The notes beneath the pieces were generated by a model. That model worked only from the letters and a program-made list of their open reading frames with translations, was not told the DNA's origin and did not search any database. A stretch of 12,292 nt of DNA from CAZBQG01 sp964493945. GTDB taxonomy: Bacteria > Pseudomonadota > Alphaproteobacteria > Rhodospirillales > UBA2165. The DNA lies in assembly GCA_964493945.1 (NCBI GenBank), contig CAZBQG010000131.1, positions 1 through 12,292 of the forward strand, read 5' to 3'. Every line of letters begins with the position of its first letter. The first letter of the stretch is position 1. Below, one piece after another: positions 7,682 through 12,292 of this stretch. Made by a program: the position numbers and the translations under genes.

Positions 7682-7729
7682 TTGGCCATTTTAAATGCAC
7701 CCGGCCACTTGAATCCAGACCCCGGCCAA
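7682..7729. promoter_or_regulatory. Candidate operator with three GGCC half-sites
   Basis: In the 94-bp divergent gap, TTGGCC (7682-7687) and GGCCAA (7724-7729) form an inverted pair, and a third GGCCA lies between them (7703-7707). The GGCC cores are 19 and 21 bases apart, about two helical turns, so the sites face one side of the DNA. No regulator gene is adjacent. Confidence 0.3.
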
Positions 7730-7749
7730 ACAAAATAACGAGTTGAATT

Positions 7750-9411
7750 ATGCCCAATGCCGCTGAAATCCTGACCCGTAGTCTGGTCTCTCACCAGGTC
7801 GACCGCATTTTTTGCGTCCCCGGAGAGAGTTATCTGGCGGCCATTGACGCGCTTTTCGACGCGCCGGGGATCGATCTGGTTACCACCCGCCACGAAGGGG
7901 GCGCCTCCTTTATGGCCGTCGCCGACGCCAAGCTGACGGGCCGGGCGGGGATCATGTTCGTGAGCCGGGGGCCGGGTGCCACCAACGCCTCCATCGGCGT
8001 TCATGTGGCGGCCCAGGAAGCCGTGCCCATGATTCTGTTCATCGGCCAGGTGGCCCGCGAGGATTTGGGCCGGGGTGCCTTCCAGGAAATGGATTATGAA
8101 CGCTTTTTCGGCAGCGTCGCCAAATGGGTTACCCAGGTTACCGATCCGGATGAATTGGCCGGCGCCGTCAACCAGGCATTTGAGATTGCCAACGGGGGGA
8201 CGCCGGGGCCCGTGGTGGTCGTGCTGCCCGAAGATATGCTGCTGGATGAGGCCAAAGGTGCCGAGCCAAAGGCAGCGCCGGAAGTGTTGCCTCCGCCGGG
8301 TGATGGCGAGATCGCCGAAATCGCCAAACGTTTAAGCGCAGTCCAGCACCCCTTATTGATCGCCGGGGGCCAGATTGGCGGGGCCCAAGGCCGCACTGCC
8401 TTACATGCGGTAAGCGAATCCTGGCAGGTCCCGGTGGCCGTCAGTTGGCGTCATCAGGATTTATTCGACAACACCCATCCGAATTTCGCGGCCCATATGG
8501 GCTTCAACATGCCGGGCGTATTCAGCGAAACCCTCAACGAAGCGGATCTTGTGCTGGCCGTCGGAACCCGTCTGGGTGACGTGACCACCCAAGGCTATAA
8601 AATTCCCAAAGCCCCCAAACCAAACCAGCCCCTGATTCATATACATAATGACGAGGCCCAGATCGGCAGGGTCTTCGAGACCGATCTGGGCATGGTGGCC
8701 GATGCGGGTGATGTGCTCCGCGCCCTGGGTAAAATCAATCCGCCGGGCCCGCCCGCCGGGCGCGCCGAATGGATCAAAAAGGTCAACGCATTGAGTGCCA
8801 CGCGCCAGGTCTGGGAAGACAAACAGGCCGATGACGGGGTGGTCTTCGGCAATCTGGTCGCTCAGCTTGGCCGCACCCTGGCAGAGGATGCCATCATCTC
8901 AATTGATGCCGGTAATTTTGCGACCTGGGTGCATCGCCTGTTCCCTTTCCGGGCCAGCAATCTGATGCTGGGTGCCCTGGCCGGTTCCATGGGGTTCGGT
9001 GTGCCCGCCGTAATCGCCGCCGGTCTCCGCGATCCGGGGCGCCAGATCGTCTGTTTCGTCGGCGATGGCGGATTTCAGATGACCGGCAACGAAATTTCAG
9101 TGGCCGTGGAGAGGGACCTTCCCATTATCATTTTCGTATCCAAGAATGGCAGCCTGGGCACTATCCGGCTTTACCAGGAAAAGGATTATCCCGGCCGAAC
9201 CATCGGTACCGATCTGGACAAGGGAAATCCGGATTTCGCGGGCATCGCTAAATCTTACGGCGCCACCGGTTTGCGCATCGAAAAAGACAAAGACATCCAG
9301 CCGGTCATCGCCCAGGCCCTGGCCCAGCGGGGCCCGGTAGTCATCGAAGTCCTGACCAGCCTGGAATATATTTCGGCCTATGCAAAAATGTCCGAACTTT
9401 CGGCAAAATAA
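7750..9411 (+). CDS. Thiamine-diphosphate enzyme, acetolactate-synthase-like
   Basis: A 553-residue ThDP-dependent enzyme of the acetolactate synthase / decarboxylase superfamily with the usual three domains. The Pyr domain (about 1-165) has the cofactor-activating Glu49 in TTRHEGGASFMA and SRGPGATNA. The central domain spans about 185-330. The PP domain (about 365-540) has the ThDP/Mg motif GDGGFQMTGNE from 438 to Asn466 (SKNGSLG), then RLYQEKDYPGR. Such enzymes decarboxylate a 2-oxo acid and either release or transfer the aldehyde unit. Glyoxylate carboligase replaces the Glu with Val, so this is not a typical Gcl. No small regulatory subunit gene follows, so biosynthetic IlvB is also unlikely. 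It probably forms an operon with the dehydrogenase gene 12 bases downstream. The ribosome binding site is weak (GAG). Confidence 0.92.
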   Translation: MPNAAEILTRSLVSHQVDRIFCVPGESYLAAIDALFDAPGIDLVTTRHEGGASFMAVADAKLTGRAGIMFVSRGPGATNASIGVHVAAQEAVPMILFIGQVAREDLGRGAFQEMDYERFFGSVAKWVTQVTDPDELAGAVNQAFEIANGGTPGPVVVVLPEDMLLDEAKGAEPKAAPEVLPPPGDGEIAEIAKRLSAVQHPLLIAGGQIGGAQGRTALHAVSESWQVPVAVSWRHQDLFDNTHPNFAAHMGFNMPGVFSETLNEADLVLAVGTRLGDVTTQGYKIPKAPKPNQPLIHIHNDEAQIGRVFETDLGMVADAGDVLRALGKINPPGPPAGRAEWIKKVNALSATRQVWEDKQADDGVVFGNLVAQLGRTLAEDAIISIDAGNFATWVHRLFPFRASNLMLGALAGSMGFGVPAVIAAGLRDPGRQIVCFVGDGGFQMTGNEISVAVERDLPIIIFVSKNGSLGTIRLYQEKDYPGRTIGTDLDKGNPDFAGIAKSYGATGLRIEKDKDIQPVIAQALAQRGPVVIEVLTSLEYISAYAKMSELSAK

Positions 9412-9423
9412 GGAGATGAATTC

Positions 9424-10320
9424 ATGGCAATAGAAACCATCGCCCTGCTCAGCCCGGGCGATATGGGCCATGTGGTCGGCGGCGTTTTACGCAAAAAGGG
9501 ATTTCGCGTTCTGACCATGCTGGAGGGGCGGAGTGATCTGACCCATGAGCGGGCCCAGCGGGTGGGAATGGAGGATGGGGGAAATTTGGCATCCGTCATC
9601 CAGGCATCGGATATGATCATGTCCATCATGCCGCCATCCCTGGCTTGTGGGTTTGCCGATGAATGTGCGACGGCCATGCTTGCGGCGGGCAGCGCACTTC
9701 CTTTCGTCGATTGCAACGCCATCTCGCCGACGAGCACCGAGACGATCGGGAAAAGCCTGGAAAAAGCCGGCGCCACATTGATCAAGGTTGGGATTGTGGG
9801 CATGCCTCCGCGTGAAGGCATAAACACCCGCTTTTATGCCAGCGGTCCGGATGTGGGGCTGATCCAATTTCTGGATGGCGATGGCATTATCCTGCGCGAT
9901 ATGGGCCCGGAAGTGACCCGGGCCGCAGCCTTGAAGATGTGTTATGCCGGGCTCACCAAGGGCGGAAATACGCTCAACACCCTGATCGCGACGGCCAGTG
10001 AGTTGCTGGGCATCGGTGATGAGTTGCTAAACGAGCTGGGCGAGAGCCGTCCGGCAGCCCTGAAAGAAATGAACGCCCGCGTCCCGACCCTGGCCGCCGA
10101 CGCCGGAAGATGGGCCGGCGAAATGGACGAAATCGCTCAGACCTTCGGTGATGTGGGTTTGACGCCCAAGATGCATAAGGGGGCGGGTGACATGTTCCTG
10201 CTGATGGATTCAACGCCACTCGGCGAGGAAACCCGGGAAACCGCGGACCGCAGCCGGACTTTGCAGGAAACCGCTCAGATTTTTGCCGACGCCGCGCGCC
10301 GCAAAAAACCCAAAGCGTGA
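9424..10320 (+). CDS. 3-hydroxyacid-dehydrogenase-like NAD(P) enzyme
   Basis: A 298-residue protein with an N-terminal Rossmann fold (IALLSPGDMGHVVGGVL, residues 6-22, with SPGDMG as a variant glycine motif), FVDCNAISPTSTETIG (94-109) and, in the helical C-terminal half, KMCYAGLTKGGNTLNTLI (171-188), which holds the Lys expected for catalysis in beta-hydroxyacid dehydrogenases. This order fits the subgroup with a DUF1932-type C-terminal domain. Relatives reduce semialdehydes or oxidise 3-hydroxy acids; the substrate here is unknown. AAGGAG lies 8 bases before the ATG and only 12 bases separate it from the ThDP-enzyme gene, so the two are probably cotranscribed and may act in sequence, as Gcl and tartronate semialdehyde reductase do. 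That analogy is inference. Confidence 0.88.
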   Translation: MAIETIALLSPGDMGHVVGGVLRKKGFRVLTMLEGRSDLTHERAQRVGMEDGGNLASVIQASDMIMSIMPPSLACGFADECATAMLAAGSALPFVDCNAISPTSTETIGKSLEKAGATLIKVGIVGMPPREGINTRFYASGPDVGLIQFLDGDGIILRDMGPEVTRAAALKMCYAGLTKGGNTLNTLIATASELLGIGDELLNELGESRPAALKEMNARVPTLAADAGRWAGEMDEIAQTFGDVGLTPKMHKGAGDMFLLMDSTPLGEETRETADRSRTLQETAQIFADAARRKKPKA

Positions 10321-10351
10321 TTTGAATCTCGCCAAATACCGGGAATCCGTC

Positions 10352-10357
10352 TATAAT
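10352..10357 (+). promoter_or_regulatory. Candidate -10 element before the CoxG-like gene
   Basis: A perfect TATAAT sits in the 85-bp gap before the CoxG-like gene. The hexamer 17 bases upstream (TCGCCA) is a poor -35; a better TTGAAT is too far away (24 bases). It may allow expression apart from the upstream pair. Confidence 0.35.
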
Positions 10358-10405
10358 AATGAAACAGCCGGCTGATGAAGGCCCGGCGTTAAAAGGAACG
10401 CGATA

Positions 10406-10978
10406 ATGGATTTAAGCGGCGAATACACCATCCCGGCCGGGCGCGAACGTGTCTGGCAGGCCCTCAATGATCCGGCCATTTTGCAACAATGCATTGCGGG
10501 CTGTGAGAATTTGGATAAAAACTCGGACACCGAATTCAGCGCCAAGGTGACGGCCAAGGTGGGCCCGGTTAAGGCCACATTCGCGGGTAGCGTGGTGCTG
10601 TCCGATATCGACGCGCCCAACGGCTATACCATTTCCGGTGAAGGGCAGGGCGGCGTCGCCGGTTTTGCCAAGGGCAGCGCCCAAGTCAAGCTGGCCGATA
10701 GCGGCGATGGCGGGACGGTGCTCACCTATGAAGCCAAGGCCGATGTGGGCGGCAAGCTGGCCAGCATCGGCAGCCGTCTGGTGGCCGGTGTGGCCAAAAA
10801 GACAGCCGATGATTTTTTCGGAAAATTTAGCGAAATCGTCGGCGAAGGGGCGGAGGATGCCGAACCGGCACCCAAAGAGGGCGCCCCCGAGGCCGAAAAT
10901 CCCTCCCTGCCGCCGGCCGTCTGGGTCGGTGGACTTGTCGTTGTGGTAGGGCTTTTGCTTTATTTTTTCGCCACCTGA
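10406..10978 (+). CDS. CoxG-like SRPBCC protein with C-terminal membrane anchor
   Basis: A 190-residue protein. Residues 1-145 are a CoxG/SRPBCC (START-like) domain: MDLSGEYTIPAGRERVWQAL, DPAILQQCIAGCENL, FSAKVTAKVGPVKATFAG and GGKLASIGSRLV. An acidic, Pro/Ala-rich linker (about 147-170) leads to one membrane helix at the C-terminus (AVWVGGLVVVVGLLLYFFA, 171-189), giving a tail-anchored protein with the domain in the cytoplasm. CoxG in CO-oxidising bacteria ties aerobic CO dehydrogenase to the membrane. No coxMSL genes are in the window, so the partner is unknown; CoxG homologues also occur without CO dehydrogenase. AAGGA lies 8 bases before the ATG. It lies 85 bases after the dehydrogenase gene, either in the operon or under its own promoter. 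Confidence 0.88.
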   Translation: MDLSGEYTIPAGRERVWQALNDPAILQQCIAGCENLDKNSDTEFSAKVTAKVGPVKATFAGSVVLSDIDAPNGYTISGEGQGGVAGFAKGSAQVKLADSGDGGTVLTYEAKADVGGKLASIGSRLVAGVAKKTADDFFGKFSEIVGEGAEDAEPAPKEGAPEAENPSLPPAVWVGGLVVVVGLLLYFFAT

Positions 10979-11190
10979 TTATGCCTGAAAAAATATAACT
11001 AACTGATTAAAAACAATAATATTCGTATTTACGCAAGCTCATACGATTTTACTTGATTTTTGACCGGTTATTCCATAATATGAAGCCATAAATCGGAGCA
11101 GGCTGCCCATGGTGGGGCCTGCAATCGGTGTAAGCCCGGTCATTGTGGCGGGTTTGAATGGACATATTGCTTCTAAGGAGAATGTGACCG
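10979..11190 (+). other. Non-coding stretch between the CoxG-like gene and the leader ORF
   Basis: There is no convincing protein gene here. The first 80 bases are strikingly AT-rich compared with the rest of the window. They are followed by the promoter at 11053-11081 and the hairpins of the rpoH leader. No terminator for the CoxG-like gene is visible. Confidence 0.6.
11053..11081 (+). promoter_or_regulatory. Sigma70-like promoter of the rpoH leader
   Basis: TTGATT (11053-11058), exactly 17 bases, then TAATAT (11076-11081), lying in and just after an AT-rich stretch (10980-11060) that could act as an UP element. The overlapping CTTGAT ... CCATAATAT also partly resembles sigma32-type promoters, so autoregulation by RpoH is possible. 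Confidence 0.55.
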
Positions 11191-11192
11191 AT
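11092..11192 (+). promoter_or_regulatory. Structured 5' leader with a ROSE-like, Shine-Dalgarno-masking hairpin
   Basis: Three hairpins are visible. The first is GCAGGC/GCCTGC (11098-11103 with 11117-11122). The second is AGCCCG/CGGGTT (11133-11138 with 11149-11154). The third is ACAT-A-TTGCTT / AGGAGA-ATGT (11162-11172 with 11176-11185) around a CTA loop, which buries the Shine-Dalgarno AAGGAG (11175-11180). In addition ATCGGT (11124-11129) is perfectly complementary to ACCGAT (11187-11192), which holds the first two bases of an ATG. UUGCU facing the AGGAG of the Shine-Dalgarno, with imperfect pairing, is the hallmark of ROSE thermometers known from heat-shock genes of rhizobia. The pairing was worked out by eye. 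Confidence 0.45.
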
Positions 11193-11295
11193 GGCTAATC
11201 GAATTTCAATTAAGTCTGGTTAGGCTACCTGGGACACCGCCTGGGATACCAGGTGGAACATTTGGGACATCGGCGCCCTTGGCGCTGAATCTTAA
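11191..11295 (+). pseudogene. Short leader ORF, 10 codons, with Trp-rich in-frame continuation after TAG
   Basis: AAGGAG ten bases upstream precedes an ATG that encodes MANRISIKSG and stops at TAG (11221-11223). The same frame stays open for 23 more codons to TAA (11293-11295), with Trp at positions 14, 18, 22 and 25, each followed by Asp or Asn. A TGG-to-TAG change at codon 11 would add a fifth Trp to the series, at spacing 3-4-4-3. It could be a 34-residue microprotein broken by a nonsense mutation, a Trp-codon leader peptide, a recoded amber codon, a sequencing error or chance. The DNA also carries a repeat of CTGGGAYACC and an ACCTGG/CCAGGT inverted pair (11227-11254), so RNA structure could explain the pattern. 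The TAA is 18 bases before rpoH, close enough for translational coupling. Confidence 0.35.
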
Positions 11296-11313
11296 AGCCG
11301 ACCGGAGGAAAAA

Positions 11314-12189
11314 ATGACCGCAATAACATTACCTGTGCTATCGGGCGAGGGTGGCCTTTCCAATTACCTGAACGAAATTCAGAAATTTCCCTTCCTGGAA
11401 CCGGAAGAGGAATATGAATTGGCCGTGCGCTGGCGCGAGCATGAGGAAAAAGAAGCCGCCCACAAGCTGGTAACCAGCCATTTGCGTCTGGTCGCCAAGA
11501 TCGCCATGAAATACAGGGGCTATGGCCTGCCCATGGCCGATCTTATATCAGAGGGCAATATCGGCCTCATGAAAGCCGTCCGGAAGTTTGAGCCCGAACG
11601 GGGGTTCCGCCTGTCCACCTATGCCATCTGGTGGATCAGGGCGTCAGTGACCGAACATGTGTTGCGTTCCTGGTCCCTGGTCAAAATGGGGACGGTGAGC
11701 GCCCAGAAGAAGCTGTTCTTCAGTCTGCGCAAGGCGAAAAGCAAATTAAAGATTTTGGGTGCGTCCGATCTGGACGGTGAACAGGCCGACTTGTTGGCCC
11801 AGACCTTGGAAGTGCCGGCGAAAGATGTGATCCAGATGAACCGCCGTCTGGCCGCGCGTGATTTGTCGCTTAACGCGCCGGTATCCAGCGATGGTGAAAG
11901 CAAGGAATTCCAAGACACCTTGGTGGATGAGAACCCATCGCCCGAAGCCCTGGCCGCCAAAAGCGAAGAGGCCGGCCAACGGGGCGCCCTGCTGCGCGAA
12001 GCCCTTGCTTCCCTGCCGGACCGTGAACGGCATATTCTTATTGAACGAAGGCTCCGCGACGACCCCGTTACCCTGGAGGCCCTGGGTGTGGAACTGGGGG
12101 TGAGCCGGGAACGGATCCGCCAGTTGGAGGTCCGCGCCTTCGATAAAATACAGAAAAAAATACGAAAAAACAACGGCAGGTCTGACTAA
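11314..12189 (+). CDS. rpoH: RNA polymerase heat-shock sigma factor (sigma32 type)
   Basis: A 291-residue sigma70-family protein of group 3 RpoH type, the usual RpoH length. Region 2 runs from about 50 (AAHKLVTSHLRLVAKIAMKYRGYGLPM) through STYAIWWIRASVTEHVLRSW (101-120). The RpoH box QKKLFFSLR at 131-139 identifies RpoH rather than RpoD or general stress sigma factors. Region 4.2 has the helix-turn-helix VTLEALGVELGVSRERIRQLEVRAFDKI (about 252-279). It directs RNA polymerase to heat-shock promoters. SVTEHVLR replaces the SIQEYILR I recall as usual in alphaproteobacterial RpoH. GGAGG lies seven bases before the ATG. The long structured leader suggests control after transcription starts. Many alphaproteobacteria have two or more RpoH copies; I cannot tell which this is. 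Confidence 0.95.
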   Translation: MTAITLPVLSGEGGLSNYLNEIQKFPFLEPEEEYELAVRWREHEEKEAAHKLVTSHLRLVAKIAMKYRGYGLPMADLISEGNIGLMKAVRKFEPERGFRLSTYAIWWIRASVTEHVLRSWSLVKMGTVSAQKKLFFSLRKAKSKLKILGASDLDGEQADLLAQTLEVPAKDVIQMNRRLAARDLSLNAPVSSDGESKEFQDTLVDENPSPEALAAKSEEAGQRGALLREALASLPDRERHILIERRLRDDPVTLEALGVELGVSRERIRQLEVRAFDKIQKKIRKNNGRSD

Positions 12190-12223
12190 TGCACATGAAT
12201 TTCACTGATATAAAATAAGGAAT

Positions 12224-12275
12224 AGCGAGCACCAAAAATCATAAAAATAGTGCGCTGAGCATTTGCGTATTTTTT
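12224..12275 (+). terminator. Possible weak terminator after rpoH
   Basis: AGC-GA-GCAC (12224-12232) can pair with GTGC-GCT (12250-12256). A run of six T (12270-12275) follows 13 bases later. The stem is short and the T tract distant, so this is tentative. Confidence 0.25.
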
Positions 12276-12292
12276 CATTTTCTCCATTAATT

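Noticed and set aside
7750..9411. Identification as glyoxylate carboligase, given malate synthase and a GlcG-like gene nearby
   Set aside because: Glyoxylate carboligase lacks the cofactor-activating Glu, which is present here (Glu49), and none of the other glyoxylate-pathway genes adjoins it.
10406..10978. Evidence for CO oxidation in this locus from the CoxG-like gene
   Set aside because: No coxMSL or accessory cox genes are present, and CoxG-type proteins occur in other contexts.
11092..11165. A tRNA-like element suggested by GGGTTTGAAT
   Set aside because: No acceptor stem, anticodon arm or full T arm can be formed around it.

Overview
The window reads as chromosomal DNA of a moderately GC-rich alphaproteobacterium, probably Rhodospirillales-like. 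Pointers are the RpoH-type sigma factor with an RpoH box, an AMIN domain of the kind seen in alphaproteobacterial AmiC amidases, a HtrA-like trypsin-fold/PDZ protein of a type I recall from this class, a short TraR/DksA-type zinc-finger protein, and a REP-like palindrome. There are ten protein genes, no tRNA or rRNA, no insertion sequence and no CRISPR array. The lineage is inferred from protein resemblance only.

Left part (1-3114): the 5' part of a molybdopterin oxidoreductase gene runs off the left edge on the minus strand. Behind it, also on minus, lies a complete malate synthase A gene, with a good intrinsic terminator between the two. A small DksA-like zinc-finger gene diverges from malate synthase. 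Its last codons and stop are tandemly duplicated in the short gap before a convergent gene.

Middle (3145-7655): a MATE efflux transporter (minus) diverges from a cytoplasmic HtrA-like trypsin/PDZ protein (plus) that lacks two of the three catalytic-triad residues. A palindromic repeat and a minus-strand terminator separate that protein from a secreted protein (minus) joining an N-terminal AMIN domain to a C-terminal outer-membrane beta-barrel. A GlcG/HbpS-family gene follows on the minus strand.

Right part (7656-10978): a thiamine-diphosphate enzyme of the acetolactate-synthase superfamily and a 3-hydroxyacid-dehydrogenase-like enzyme sit 12 bp apart and probably form an operon, divergent from the GlcG-like gene. 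A CoxG-like SRPBCC protein with a C-terminal membrane anchor follows after 85 bp. The carboligase/decarboxylase plus reductase pairing suggests a two-step conversion of a small 2-oxo acid; the substrate is not readable from the sequence.

Right end (10979-12292): a 335-bp AT-rich then structured leader precedes rpoH. It has a strong sigma70-like promoter and several stem-loops. The last of these masks a Shine-Dalgarno sequence and resembles a ROSE-type RNA thermometer. That Shine-Dalgarno serves a 10-codon ORF ending in TAG, after which the same frame continues with regularly spaced Trp codons and stops just before the rpoH ribosome binding site. I regard this leader as the most novel part of the window.
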